Origin: a virus
Virus record (IMG/VR): IMGVR_UViG_3300033153_006411
Coordinates: 1-64,000 of that record
Reading direction: 5' to 3' (one strand)
DNA: 64,000 nucleotides
Both the position numbers and the translations under genes were made by a program. A model generated the notes under the pieces. The model ran no database searches, was not told where the DNA came from, and saw only the letters and a program-made list of their open reading frames with translations. Shown in pieces: positions 43,970 to 52,161 of this stretch. Every line of letters starts with the position of its first letter. The first letter of the stretch is position 1.

Positions 43970-44832
43970 TCGATGTCCAATCCCTATTTCCTGAACTGGA
44001 AGGTTCCATTGTAACCTTCACTGGTGAGACAATCACGGTCATGGTGCGTCACCGCGACACCCTTAGCTTTGAACTGAAGAAAGCAATGAGCCACCGAACG
44101 AAATGTCCGATGCATTTCATGATTCAGACAAAAACTGAATTCAAGCAAGAATGGTGGATGGACGGTTCTATATACAACCCCTTCGGTGCTGCCATACAAA
44201 CCATCACCAATACGGATTATTTGGAACATCATTATAACAAGGCTGGTCAATTGGCTTGTGAGTATGGTCCGGCGAAAATAGAACACCGTTACGGAAAACA
44301 TTACAGGGAAGAATGGCGCAATTTGAAAGGACAACCCCACCGCGATGGTGGACCGGCATTAACCGAAGTGGAATATTACTCCCCACCAGTTTCGGGGAAA
44401 GCGGAGATCACTCAGCGGGTATTCACGTGGTGCCAGCGCGGGGAGCCATCGAATGGCGACTCATGGGCGGATCAGATTGATCTCTCGGGGACAGAAACGA
44501 TTAAGAAAACGCCAGACGGATTCATACGAACGTTGGAGATGACAGAACGTCAACTAACGTGGTACCAAGATGGGCAGAAACACCGAACCGACGGACCAGC
44601 GGGCATAATTTTCCACGACTTCAAAGAAATTGAGAAAGGTGGGAAAATTAGATGGACGTGGGGTAGTTGGGACATGGATTGGTGCATTAAGGGAAAGATT
44701 ATACCAACCGGAAAAATACTGAAGTGGGCTAAAGCAGCCTCGATTAAAATGTGGAACGAGCCTTGTTACGACAAGTCTGTGTTCCGAAACCCTGAAGATG
44801 AATTTCATTTCATCACTGACTTTGCGGAGTAA
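43966..44832 (+). CDS. Repeat protein with W-x-DG-x-HR-xDGPA motifs
   Basis: 288 residues, ATGA overlap with the VWA gene. Two copies of a short repeat, G-Q-P-H-R-D-G-G-P-A and G-Q-K-H-R-T-D-G-P-A, preceded by W or Y strands, plus a weaker third (A-C-E-Y-G-P-A). This beta-repeat is common in phage proteins of unknown function. Possibly a client or cofactor of the MoxR/VWA pair. Confidence 0.7.
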   Translation: MIDVQSLFPELEGSIVTFTGETITVMVRHRDTLSFELKKAMSHRTKCPMHFMIQTKTEFKQEWWMDGSIYNPFGAAIQTITNTDYLEHHYNKAGQLACEYGPAKIEHRYGKHYREEWRNLKGQPHRDGGPALTEVEYYSPPVSGKAEITQRVFTWCQRGEPSNGDSWADQIDLSGTETIKKTPDGFIRTLEMTERQLTWYQDGQKHRTDGPAGIIFHDFKEIEKGGKIRWTWGSWDMDWCIKGKIIPTGKILKWAKAASIKMWNEPCYDKSVFRNPEDEFHFITDFAE

Positions 44833-44836
44833 AATT

Positions 44837-45028
44837 ATGAACGTACAAGATTTCACGGTAACCGAACGTGTTGATGGCGAACGGCGAGCGTGTACCGATG
44901 GTTTGCGAATTAACATGACTAAGGAGTATGCCGAATCATTGCTAATCATTTTGAAAACGGAACTATTGGACAAAACCAAACACGAAGTGGATATCTGTCT
45001 ATTTGGTGAGATAGCGCTTGACTACTAA
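44837..45028 (+). CDS. Small unknown protein
   Basis: 63 residues from ATG 44837, 4 bases after the previous stop. Strand-helix-strand composition, no motif. Confidence 0.65.
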   Translation: MNVQDFTVTERVDGERRACTDGLRINMTKEYAESLLIILKTELLDKTKHEVDICLFGEIALDY

Positions 45029-45040
45029 CACGCCAGAAGT

Positions 45041-45074
45041 GGCGAATTAAGTCCAAATAAGGCGATAATTCGCC
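45041..45074. repeat. Inverted repeat between convergent genes
   Basis: GGCGAATTA (45041-45049) pairs with TAATTCGCC (45066-45074); the right arm is itself part of a small hairpin GGCGA-TAAT-TCGCC (45061-45074). A further GGCGAGTTAA follows. Possibly a bidirectional terminator, but no clear U-run is seen. Confidence 0.5.
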
Positions 45075-45086
45075 AACTAAGGCGAG

Positions 45087-45728
45087 TTAACCGAACTGCT
45101 TTTTGGCTGCACTGGCAATCTCGCCAGAGTGAAATGGCAGAACACGTAGAACACGATTAAGGTGCTTGCACGTTATTCCTCGCTCACTAGGATTACGCTC
45201 ACGCGGATATCGCTCTTCAGGATAGATCGCAGCATCTAGTACCGTACACATGTACTGGTAACCCCAATACAGGAACGACGGACACGTACAATGCATCTTG
45301 ATGTTTCCCGCCCACAGCAACATACGAGCACGTTCTGAGAAATTCAAATCTGGGTCTGATGCTATTTCCTCCCAGTCTTCAAATTGAATGCTGTTGGTGT
45401 AGCGGATACGATTGCTCTCGCTGTTTGAAGAGTTGACGTGGAAGTTCATTACATCGTCTGGCTGGAATCCAACAAACCTAATACCGGTTAGTTCATCTGC
45501 TCTGATTTTCTGACTCAAGAAACTACCATCAACCAACGAGCCGATTTCCTTATAAGTGGCTTCGTTCAGGGTAGCGACTGTTCGCATCGGGACACTAATG
45601 TAGGGACTGTGTTGCTGGCACACCGCAGAGTGCCGAGTGTAGTCAACATTTTCTACGATGGTATTAGAACCATGGTATCCCCATTGTCCCCGTAGTACTG
45701 GTCGGTTCTGTAACTTCGATACCTGCAT
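45087..45728 (-). CDS. SWIM-like zinc-finger phage protein
   Basis: 213 residues. C-T-C-P-S-F-L-Y-W-G near residue 150 and G-I-T-C-K-H-L-N-R-V near 188 form a CxC...CxH SWIM-type zinc site. I recall this protein type from phages, always unknown in function. Two bases separate it from the endolysin gene; both would be read from the late box at 46311. Confidence 0.75.
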   Translation of the reverse strand: MQVSKLQNRPVLRGQWGYHGSNTIVENVDYTRHSAVCQQHSPYISVPMRTVATLNEATYKEIGSLVDGSFLSQKIRADELTGIRFVGFQPDDVMNFHVNSSNSESNRIRYTNSIQFEDWEEIASDPDLNFSERARMLLWAGNIKMHCTCPSFLYWGYQYMCTVLDAAIYPEERYPRERNPSERGITCKHLNRVLRVLPFHSGEIASAAKKQFG

Positions 45729-45730
45729 GA

Positions 45731-46276
45731 TTAATCTACCGACAAGATGAATGAGTTAGCACGGTTCATCCAACCTTTGCGGAACTTCTCCTGCGTTGGG
45801 TTGTTAGCGATGATCTTCTCATAGAATGCCTTGCGCTCCTCGACCATGGCGTTCTGAAAATATGGACCCATTGCGTCTTGAGCCTTCTTGGCAGCGTCAC
45901 GAGTCATCGGCCCCATGCCACCATCGACACCAAGAGTTCCGAAGCCAGCCTTATTTATGGTCTTCTGGAGAATCTTCACAGCGCGACCCGGTCCGTGATT
46001 GACAGCCATGTCAAATACGAATACCTGTGGGTGTGGGAACACGAGCCAATCAATCTTCGGCTTCTTTAGGTAACGTGTATCATAGATGTCCCGAGCTTCA
46101 TCCTCGGTGAGGTTCTTCACGTCATCCACCGAAACGGGGTGACCGCGCCATTCAGTCAAGGTCTGCTGTGTCACACCCAGATTGGTCGCCCCACCTTTGT
46201 CTGCGGGATCGTTGACGAATCCACCCTCATGTTTTAAAATAATGTTCTTAATTGGGTCATCGTATACATTACTCAT
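45731..46276 (-). CDS. Endolysin, GH108 N-acetylmuramidase
   Basis: 181 residues. Catalytic Glu17 is in H-E-G-G-F-V-N-D-P, followed by D-K-G-G-A-T-N-L-G-V-T, the GH108 signature. The C-terminal half (from about G-V-D-G-G-M-G-P) is a peptidoglycan-binding type 3 domain. It cleaves peptidoglycan glycan strands at lysis. No signal peptide is visible, so a holin or other release route is needed. No holin is obvious next to it. Confidence 0.9.
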   Translation of the reverse strand: MSNVYDDPIKNIILKHEGGFVNDPADKGGATNLGVTQQTLTEWRGHPVSVDDVKNLTEDEARDIYDTRYLKKPKIDWLVFPHPQVFVFDMAVNHGPGRAVKILQKTINKAGFGTLGVDGGMGPMTRDAAKKAQDAMGPYFQNAMVEERKAFYEKIIANNPTQEKFRKGWMNRANSFILSVD

Positions 46277-46310
46277 GATATTTCCTTGAATTGATTGGGA
46301 GTTATGTCTA

Positions 46311-46316
46311 TATTTA
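46311..46316 (-). promoter_or_regulatory. T4-type late promoter box
   Basis: TAAATA on the minus strand (context CGTAAATA), 35 bases before the endolysin ATG at 46276. Confidence 0.45.
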
Positions 46317-46405
46317 CGTCGATAAGCACTGGAACCGAAATTTCATTAAGAAAAAAGAATGTTGGCTCTCAGGTTCATGTTGAGAACTAAGTCACACTTT
46401 AGAAT

Positions 46406-46434
46406 TTGATCCAAGTCGGCATTCAATGTATATT
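46406..46434 (+). promoter_or_regulatory. Host-type sigma70 promoter
   Basis: TTGATC at 46406-46411, 17-base spacer, TATATT at 46429-46434. The leader to ATG 46513 is about 70 bases and contains a hairpin ACGAAC-N6-GTTCGT (46469-46486). Confidence 0.55.
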
Positions 46435-46512
46435 GAACTCGTGTCTGAAGTTAGACGTAATAAAAGCCACGAACAATACCGTTCGTAGTTGTAACAAATT
46501 AGGAGCATTAAA

Positions 46513-47247
46513 ATGCGCAAGGTAATCATCTCAATCTTTGCAGCCCTCACACTAGCAGCAACCGGTGTTTTGGCTGATCCCCCTCATAACGTAACTCATT
46601 ATACCAGTAGCAACGACGGCGGACTCATTCAGGGTTCATCCGTTACCGCTGGTTCCATCAGTGGTGCAACTACGGTAGGTACTGGCTTCGCTGGTACATA
46701 CGGCATCTCTATCATGAGTGCCGGAACAACTGGCAAATTCAAAACGGGCGAGTCTCTTAGCCTCATCCAAGGTACTTCTTGGGTTGCTGGTCACTCCGAG
46801 TCTGGTACTCTGGTAGAAGGCGCAGGTGCCGCTGGTTCTATTGCTGGTGGTGAAGCTGACGCCGGTTTTGGTGGTGCAGGATACTTCGCTGAAGGTTCTC
46901 ATCAACATCGCTGCCACCACGGTTGCGGTCCCCGTATCAATCGAGAGACTACACAGGTAGGCGACGCTTGGGCATTTGGTGGAGCATCTGGTTCCTCATG
47001 GGCTGCTTCTGGTAGCATCGGTGACGGAGAAGGTCTGTCTGTACAGGGCTTCGAAGCATACGGTGAAGCCAAAGCTAAGTCCAAAATCACCAACGACGGT
47101 GGCGAGTACACTGCTATTACTAACGTGAAGACTGCTTCTGGCGCTCTGTCATACACCATCGAAGAAGGTAAAGCGATTGGTCAGACACACGCTGTCGGTT
47201 GGGGATTTGCGGGTGCCGATGTATGGCGGGTACACGAAGACGACTAA
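46513..47247 (+). CDS. Exported Gly/Ser-rich protein
   Basis: 244 residues. A clear signal peptide (basic MRK, hydrophobic 4-18, likely cleavage after V-L-A at residue 21). The mature part is Gly-, Ala- and Ser-rich, with a His/Cys cluster H-Q-H-R-C-H-H-G-C-G near residue 135 that might bind metal. No known family recognised. Secreted proteins under a host-type promoter suggest a role in the envelope during infection. Terminator follows. Confidence 0.75.
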   Translation: MRKVIISIFAALTLAATGVLADPPHNVTHYTSSNDGGLIQGSSVTAGSISGATTVGTGFAGTYGISIMSAGTTGKFKTGESLSLIQGTSWVAGHSESGTLVEGAGAAGSIAGGEADAGFGGAGYFAEGSHQHRCHHGCGPRINRETTQVGDAWAFGGASGSSWAASGSIGDGEGLSVQGFEAYGEAKAKSKITNDGGEYTAITNVKTASGALSYTIEEGKAIGQTHAVGWGFAGADVWRVHEDD

Positions 47248-47265
47248 GTCTTAGTATCCAGAAAC

Positions 47266-47294
47266 ACGGGGTCTGAACCTAGACCCCTCGTTTT
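47266..47294 (+). terminator. Rho-independent terminator
   Basis: GGGGTCT-GAACCT-AGACCCC (47268-47287) followed by TCGTTTT, between the two exported-protein genes. Read-through may still feed the second gene. Confidence 0.75.
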
Positions 47295-47325
47295 CAACAA
47301 CAACTTCCCGAAAGGAGAAAACTCA

Positions 47326-47934
47326 ATGAAAATCATGCTGATTTCAGCACCGGTTCTGGCTGGCAACAACAATGCTACTGCGACTGCTACAACCAGTGCG
47401 TCTTCCCAACAGGGAAACACGCAGGGTATTACTACAACCAACCACGGTTCCGACCTCAGCGACGCTGTTCCTGCTGTTGTGGCTCCCTCGTTGACAACCA
47501 CACTGTCTGAAACCTGTATGGGTTCCACCAGCATGGGTGTCGCAGGTGCCGGTTTCGGTATCTCTTTTGGTTCCACATGGAAAGACGAGGCATGTGTTCG
47601 CCGTCTGGACTCCCGTGAGCTTCGCAGCTTCGGTTCAGGTCTGGCTCCAAACGATGCCATCCTTTTCCACTTCGCTGCTAAAGAGCGTATGTGTGCCGAC
47701 AAGAAGATTCGTGCTGCCTTCGAACGCGTCTACATGATGACTGACCGCAAAGATGCCCTTTGCCAGTCAACATCTGACGAGCAAGTTAAAGCTGCCCACG
47801 AACGTGCTGCTGCACAGGCTGCTGGCCTTGAAGTTAGCAACGACATTTACTACGTCGAAGACCAACGTTCTGACAAGCAGATCGCGATGGACAAGCGTAA
47901 TGCTCGTCAAGTGCAATGGGAAGACCGCAGGTAA
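47326..47934 (+). CDS. Probable exported protein, unknown
   Basis: 202 residues, SD AAAGGAG before ATG 47326. The N-terminus is short and only weakly hydrophobic (M-K-I-M-L-I-S-A-P-V-L-A), then a Thr/Ser/Asn/Gln-rich linker. Four cysteines (including C-M-G-S, E-A-C-V, M-C-A-D) and a helical charged C-terminus follow. No family assigned. Neighbour to another exported protein, ending at a strong terminator. Confidence 0.7.
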   Translation: MKIMLISAPVLAGNNNATATATTSASSQQGNTQGITTTNHGSDLSDAVPAVVAPSLTTTLSETCMGSTSMGVAGAGFGISFGSTWKDEACVRRLDSRELRSFGSGLAPNDAILFHFAAKERMCADKKIRAAFERVYMMTDRKDALCQSTSDEQVKAAHERAAAQAAGLEVSNDIYYVEDQRSDKQIAMDKRNARQVQWEDRR

Positions 47935-47955
47935 ACATTGACATTCGTGTCATTG

Positions 47956-47984
47956 AAAAAGGGGACATTCGTGTCCCCTTTTTA
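47956..47984 (+). terminator. Strong rho-independent terminator
   Basis: AAAAAGGGGACA-TTCG-TGTCCCCTTTTT: a 12-bp perfect stem with a TTCG tetraloop and a U-run. A near copy of its tip (GACATTCGTGTC) lies just upstream around 47940. Confidence 0.9.
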
Positions 47985-47990
47985 TTTGGG

Positions 47991-48019
47991 TTGCAAAAAA
48001 TAGTAATGCGAGTTATATT
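47991..48019 (+). promoter_or_regulatory. Host-type sigma70 promoter
   Basis: TTGCAA at 47991-47996, 17-base spacer, TATATT at 48014-48019. Start of transcription near 48026 means that ATG 48047, not ATG 48026, is the likely first start. Confidence 0.55.
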
Positions 48020-48046
48020 CTCTGAATGAAATATAATATTAGAGAA

Positions 48047-48313
48047 ATGAGTTGGTTCAAGAGACGCGCCCCCACCAAAGACCCTATTCCGGTCGAAGTG
48101 CTTGAGGTAGAAGACCTTCAACTGATCCATAATCACCCTACCAACTTGCTAGTCAAGTTTCGGTTCTATCACCGTGATGGTACTGAAACGTATGAAACGC
48201 ACGAACTGGGCGGTAGGGTTCATCAGAACGCAATCAAGAAAGATCGGTGGACATTGAACGGTCTGAATCCTAACGGACTGAGTGCTCTCATCGACTTAGA
48301 GGAAGAAGAATGA
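48047..48313 (+). CDS. Small unknown protein
   Basis: 88 residues from ATG 48047. ATG 48026 in the same frame coincides with the expected transcription start and has no ribosome site. Composition is beta-rich in the middle (L-L-V-K-F-R-F-Y-H-R-D-G). ATGA overlap with the phosphoesterase gene. Confidence 0.65.
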   Translation: MSWFKRRAPTKDPIPVEVLEVEDLQLIHNHPTNLLVKFRFYHRDGTETYETHELGGRVHQNAIKKDRWTLNGLNPNGLSALIDLEEEE

Positions 48314-49218
48314 AATTCGATCTCATCAGTGACTTTCACGTTGAAATGAACGTGGCACACCAAACAACCCGTATTTACGAAGAGGGTGATCCGATCCACT
48401 ATGCGTGGCACAATGACCGCAAGAATGATTTGCTGGTCATGGCTGGAGATTCTGCAAACTCTCACGAGTTCGCTCGTGACGTGATCGTGGAGGCATCGAA
48501 ATACTACAAGCATGTGTTGTTCGTGGACGGCAACCATGAACACTACAGCAACTATCAGAACGGTCGAACTGTGATGTGGGATATGGAATGGTTCAACAGA
48601 CAGTTCAATTGGAATGACAAGGTTGTAGACAATGTGACCTACTTGGATGGTGATCACACCTACAAGATAGGTAGAACACTGTTCATAGGCGTCAACGGTT
48701 GGTACAACTTCACGTTCACCCGTGGAGCGCACTTTAAAGAGCAGTGGAGGGCATGGCAGAACCATAGCAATGATCCGGTGTGCATACGCTTCGGTAAAAA
48801 GAACAAGCCGCACAAGCTCGCTGAGCGCCATATGAACCTACTGAAGAATCACGTCATTGCTGCACAGGATGACGACACCATTGACGAAATAGTAGTGATC
48901 ACTCATACGTTGCCAATCGAGTCAGCGTTCGGACAGTTCGGTATGCCGTCGCATCCGTTCTATCCACTGAACGGTGCCTACGGTAACGAGTTGATGTGTG
49001 GTGTGTGGTTAGCCGACGAAGCCAAGAAGATAAAGGTCTGGTGCTTCGGTCACACTCACGAGCAACGAGACTACTTCGAGAATGACATCCATTTCATGTG
49101 TAACCCTCGTGGTTACCGTGCAGAAAAGAAGTGGCACGGTCTAGGGTTCGAGGGTATCAAGGAAATCGACACCACTGACATCCACATCCGGTCTGCCTTC
49201 GGTGAAGTTGAGGACTGA
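48310..49218 (+). CDS. Calcineurin-like metallophosphoesterase
   Basis: 302 residues. Metal-site motifs in order: I-S-D-F-H (Asp8, His10), M-A-G-D-S-A-N, V-D-G-N-H-E-H, I-T-H-T-L and F-G-H-T-H-E. Complete active site, so probably active on nucleic acid or nucleotide phosphodiesters. Distinct from the kinase-phosphatase at 27769. Confidence 0.85.
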   Translation: MKFDLISDFHVEMNVAHQTTRIYEEGDPIHYAWHNDRKNDLLVMAGDSANSHEFARDVIVEASKYYKHVLFVDGNHEHYSNYQNGRTVMWDMEWFNRQFNWNDKVVDNVTYLDGDHTYKIGRTLFIGVNGWYNFTFTRGAHFKEQWRAWQNHSNDPVCIRFGKKNKPHKLAERHMNLLKNHVIAAQDDDTIDEIVVITHTLPIESAFGQFGMPSHPFYPLNGAYGNELMCGVWLADEAKKIKVWCFGHTHEQRDYFENDIHFMCNPRGYRAEKKWHGLGFEGIKEIDTTDIHIRSAFGEVED

Positions 49219-49224
49219 AATTTC

Positions 49225-49253
49225 TTGACAAAGTTCTACCCGTCCTGTATTAT
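49225..49253 (+). promoter_or_regulatory. Host-type sigma70 promoter
   Basis: TTGACA at 49225-49230, 17-base spacer, TATTAT at 49248-49253. The context AAATTTCTTGACAAAG resembles the promoter at 58705. It opens a run of very small genes. Confidence 0.7.
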
Positions 49254-49284
49254 GTGGGAATATTGATACAGGACGGAGTAGCGC

Positions 49285-49407
49285 ATGAAAAATAAAACAC
49301 TCAAAATGATTGGTCGCCGCAAGGCAGGTTCTTGGGGTCGCACTGGTTCCAAACAACTGAAGCGCATTGCTTCCAAAGCCTCACGCCGTGCCGGAAAAGT
49401 TTCGTAA
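49285..49407 (+). CDS. 40-residue highly basic protein
   Basis: MKNKTLKMIGRRKAG... 40 residues with about a third Lys or Arg, SD CGGAG before ATG 49285 and TAATG overlap with the next gene. It sits directly behind a strong promoter. Small basic early phage proteins often bind nucleic acid or host proteins; no family is known to me. Confidence 0.7.
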   Translation: MKNKTLKMIGRRKAGSWGRTGSKQLKRIASKASRRAGKVS

Positions 49408-49658
49408 TGGAAACCATCGGAACCTTCAACGGAACGAAAATCGACTACCGCTTCGAATACACCGAAGCGCGTAAATTCATGGGTCAAAAAGGCACCGACA
49501 TGGATCAACTCACCAGTACGGTTGCCCACCTTTACCTTCAGTGTCCTGAAGACATGCGTGTAGCGTATCAAGCCCTTCTTCAAGAAATCACACGCCGTAA
49601 AGAGATGCTTGATTTGATGTCTCTGCTTGATGTTGACATTCCGAGGAAGACAGCATGA
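49407..49658 (+). CDS. Small unknown protein
   Basis: 83 residues, coupled by TAATG to the basic peptide gene. Helical C-terminal half. No motif. Confidence 0.7.
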   Translation: METIGTFNGTKIDYRFEYTEARKFMGQKGTDMDQLTSTVAHLYLQCPEDMRVAYQALLQEITRRKEMLDLMSLLDVDIPRKTA

Positions 49659-49981
49659 GTGTCCGTAGCGAAGCTGCCGATCAGATTGCTATCAAGCTGA
49701 CTGACCTCGGTCTCAACGAAGTTTACGGATGTATCGCTGGACTGCGAGGTCGTTTCTATGACATCACTTTCTGCAAGGCTCGTGTCACCGACGGGGCGAT
49801 CCACTATTACAGTGATAAATTCATACAAGTCAAATGGCAGACCGGTATCCGGTCAATGCAGCGCAATGGTAGTGCTGTTTTTGATACCACCGAGAATGCA
49901 CTCGAATTCGTAAGATTGGCTTTCGCCGAATGCGATACCGAAGCTGCATTCAAGGTTCCCCAAAGGGAGAATAAAGCATGA
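49655..49981 (+). CDS. Small unknown protein
   Basis: 108 residues, ATGA overlaps on both sides. Beta-rich centre (F-Y-D-I-T-F-C-K-A-R-V), no known motif. Confidence 0.7.
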   Translation: MSVRSEAADQIAIKLTDLGLNEVYGCIAGLRGRFYDITFCKARVTDGAIHYYSDKFIQVKWQTGIRSMQRNGSAVFDTTENALEFVRLAFAECDTEAAFKVPQRENKA

Positions 49982-50181
49982 CCGAAATCGAAATCCAACC
50001 CAAACAGAAATTGTATAAGACTGCATTCAGTCCGCTGTTTGACGTTTTCGTCAGCATCACCCACGCACATCAGGACGTAGACGCTCGGTGGATTTACACT
50101 TGCCAGTCGTCGTACAACACCGAGGCGATCCTAACCGACCACCTCTTCCGCGAAGAAGAACTCGAAAGGCTCTGCTTGTGA
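49978..50181 (+). CDS. Small unknown protein
   Basis: 67 residues, ATGA start at 49978. The next gene begins within its stop (GTGA). No motif recognised. Confidence 0.7.
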   Translation: MTEIEIQPKQKLYKTAFSPLFDVFVSITHAHQDVDARWIYTCQSSYNTEAILTDHLFREEELERLCL

Positions 50182-50297
50182 AAGAACTCGCAACACTTAT
50201 GGAGTTCTGGGAACTCATTGTCATCTTTTTATTGTTCGGCGCATACTGTGCCAACCTATTCAAGATGCAACGCTGGTTCCCTTGGGGCGGGTGGTAA
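50178..50297 (+). CDS. 39-residue membrane peptide
   Basis: GTG start at 50178 overlapping the previous stop. Residues about 9-27 form one hydrophobic helix (F-W-E-L-I-V-I-F-L-L-F-G-A-Y), followed by a Trp/Gly-rich tail. A single-span phage peptide; a role in membrane modulation or lysis is possible but unsupported. Confidence 0.65.
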   Translation: MKELATLMEFWELIVIFLLFGAYCANLFKMQRWFPWGGW

Positions 50298-50299
50298 TC

Positions 50300-50500
50300 A
50301 TGTTTTTGTCCATCGAAACCCATGTGAAATTCTATAAACTCACCCTTCTCGACGGTTCCGTGCGAATAGTTCGCAGGGACGTTTACTGGGATACTGGGTT
50401 TAAGTCGCAGGAAGAAATCGACCTCATCAATCAAATTGAAACCCAATTAGAAAATCATTGTATTCCGTCAATGCTTGACTTTCTTGAAGAAAGTCTGTAA
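50300..50500 (+). CDS. Small unknown protein
   Basis: 66 residues from ATG 50300, 2 bases after the previous stop. Its 3' end contains the -35 and most of the operator-like palindrome of the next promoter. Confidence 0.65.
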   Translation: MFLSIETHVKFYKLTLLDGSVRIVRRDVYWDTGFKSQEEIDLINQIETQLENHCIPSMLDFLEESL

Positions 50501-50503
50501 GAT
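50475..50503 (+). promoter_or_regulatory. Sigma70 promoter with internal palindrome
   Basis: TTGACT at 50475-50480, 17-base spacer, TAAGAT at 50498-50503. The spacer and -35 contain GACTTTCTT-G-AAGAAAGTC (50477-50495), a 9-bp-arm palindrome. A near-identical promoter stands at 57802. Confidence 0.7.
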
Positions 50504-50531
50504 TGTCGGAATTGAGAGATTGGAGAGATAT

Positions 50532-51077
50532 ATGACTGATAACAGCAAATACGTAACAGTGACCGAAGCCGACATGCGTTCCATGATGGAAAGCGAATGT
50601 GGCTTTGAGCAAATTCGTCTCAAAGGTACCTACGAAATTGTGTTTCAACGTCAAGTCGAATCAGCAAGGGGCGTCAAGTTTCCATATGCGGTTCGCGTAT
50701 ACTCTTCCGTTGCCAATGGCACCACCCGCGATGTTGGCGAAGACGCCATCCGCGTCGTACTCATTAACACCGAAACCGACCGTCCTATGAAGATCATGGG
50801 CGAAGGTCGCAAGAACCGCAGCAAGAAGTCCAAGGCGGGATCGCGCATCAATCGTACTGCACCAACTGGCATCCCCACTGAAGAACGCGTAGCGGGTCTT
50901 CTGGGGCGGCTCAGAGACCGTTGTAGGGATTACTTCTACCACATTGTGGCTAACCCCTGTCCGAAGTGTGGTAGCGCCCTGTCGCTGCGTCACGCTAACG
51001 GCAACGACTTCTACGGTTGCACCAATTTCCCAGAGTGTAAGCACACTCAATCAGAGGTGAAGACCCGTGATAGTTAA
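50532..51077 (+). CDS. Protein with topoisomerase-type zinc finger
   Basis: 181 residues from ATG 50532. The C-terminal 35 residues form a zf-C4_Topoisom domain: C-P-K-C-G-S, then Y-G-C-T-N-F-P-E-C. The middle is basic (K-N-R-S-K-K-S-K). It likely binds single-stranded or structured DNA. Early-type promoter with palindromic operator upstream. Confidence 0.75.
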   Translation: MTDNSKYVTVTEADMRSMMESECGFEQIRLKGTYEIVFQRQVESARGVKFPYAVRVYSSVANGTTRDVGEDAIRVVLINTETDRPMKIMGEGRKNRSKKSKAGSRINRTAPTGIPTEERVAGLLGRLRDRCRDYFYHIVANPCPKCGSALSLRHANGNDFYGCTNFPECKHTQSEVKTRDS

Positions 51078-51387
51078 ACTGAACCCATATCTGGTCGCCA
51101 AACAGAATCTCAATCGTGTTGACATTGCACGACTGGTTGTCCTTCACGCATATAAGGATTGGGTTTTCGCCCGAGCACATACCGGTGGCGACACGCAGAA
51201 ACTACTGAAGGAACTGCGAAGAATTGAATTTGCAATGCAGGCGGTATGGAAATTCGACCGCGACGAATCCCGACACACTTGGAAATATCTAATGCCGAAT
51301 ACCACGGTTAACGAGCATAGATCGAGCCAGTGGGTGAAGGACTATTTGCGTGCGATGCGTGGTCACACGCTACGGTACCCAGTATGA
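51067..51387 (+). CDS. Small unknown protein
   Basis: 106 residues, GTG start at 51067 overlapping the previous gene by 11 bases. Basic and helical; no motif. Confidence 0.65.
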   Translation: MIVKLNPYLVAKQNLNRVDIARLVVLHAYKDWVFARAHTGGDTQKLLKELRRIEFAMQAVWKFDRDESRHTWKYLMPNTTVNEHRSSQWVKDYLRAMRGHTLRYPV

Positions 51388-51599
51388 CCGAGAAATGCAT
51401 CAATTGTGGTCTAGACGATACTGAGGTAGAATTGGAACCCATGCCCTGTTGTGGCGAATACGTATGTTGGGATGACTGTCTTCAGTGGGAACCAACCAAA
51501 TGCCCGAAATGCAACAAAGGTATCGAGGTCACCTTGAAAGACCCCGTAACGAAAGAATCCTATGTAATACCAACATGGGTAAGAGAGGTATCAACATGA
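51384..51599 (+). CDS. Small RING-like zinc protein
   Basis: 71 residues from ATG 51384 (ATGA overlap). Cysteine pairs C-I-N-C-G, C-C-G-E-Y-V-C, and C-P-K-C-N with W-D-D-C between could form a cross-braced zinc fold, resembling a RING/treble-clef. Function unknown. Confidence 0.7.
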   Translation: MTEKCINCGLDDTEVELEPMPCCGEYVCWDDCLQWEPTKCPKCNKGIEVTLKDPVTKESYVIPTWVREVST

Positions 51600-51868
51600 G
51601 AAACGCAATCCAAAATATTATTTCACTGATCCGTGCAAACCCCGAGTATGCAAAAGTAGCAATCACACTTGATGCGTGCATCGGTCTGGTATTCGGTCTG
51701 TTCGCCTACGTCTGCCTGAATGCAGCCAACATCGAGCTTACCAATATCCTTGTACTGGGATTCGCATCAGCAATTGCGCTTGTCGCCATCGGCATTGCAG
51801 GGTATACTGTCCTCTACAACACCGGTTATGACTTCACCGACGACGAAGTCGAGTATGAGGAAGACTAG
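51596..51868 (+). CDS. Small two-helix membrane protein
   Basis: 90 residues from ATG 51596 (ATGA overlap). Hydrophobic helices at about residues 21-42 and 49-71 with an acidic C-terminus (D-D-E-V-E-Y-E-E-D). No family recognised. Confidence 0.7.
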   Translation: MRNAIQNIISLIRANPEYAKVAITLDACIGLVFGLFAYVCLNAANIELTNILVLGFASAIALVAIGIAGYTVLYNTGYDFTDDEVEYEED

Positions 51869-52161
51869 TGATAGAAAGTTTCAAACGTTGGAGTAGAGCA
51901 AGGCTGCGGAGGAAACTCCGCGCCAAGTCGGCACGGTATAAAGCCGTGTGGGCGAACAAGCCGGATGAAGATATCATCCATGCACATAAGGATGCCATGG
52001 GTTGGATTATTCTAGAACGTCCGGGAAAATACACAAGCGGATATAAGTCGCTCGGTTCTGTTACCAGAAGTTGCCGACGCCGGTTGAAGAAATATATTTT
52101 ACCTGAAATGAAAAAGCGAGGAATCGATGAACGAGAATACACCCTGCACGACTTCGTCTGA
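51868..52161 (+). CDS. Small basic protein
   Basis: 97 residues, GTG start at 51868 sharing a base with the previous stop. Strongly basic N-terminus (R-W-S-R-A-R-L-R-R-K-L-R). Possibly nucleic-acid binding; no family. Confidence 0.6.
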   Translation: MIESFKRWSRARLRRKLRAKSARYKAVWANKPDEDIIHAHKDAMGWIILERPGKYTSGYKSLGSVTRSCRRRLKKYILPEMKKRGIDEREYTLHDFV

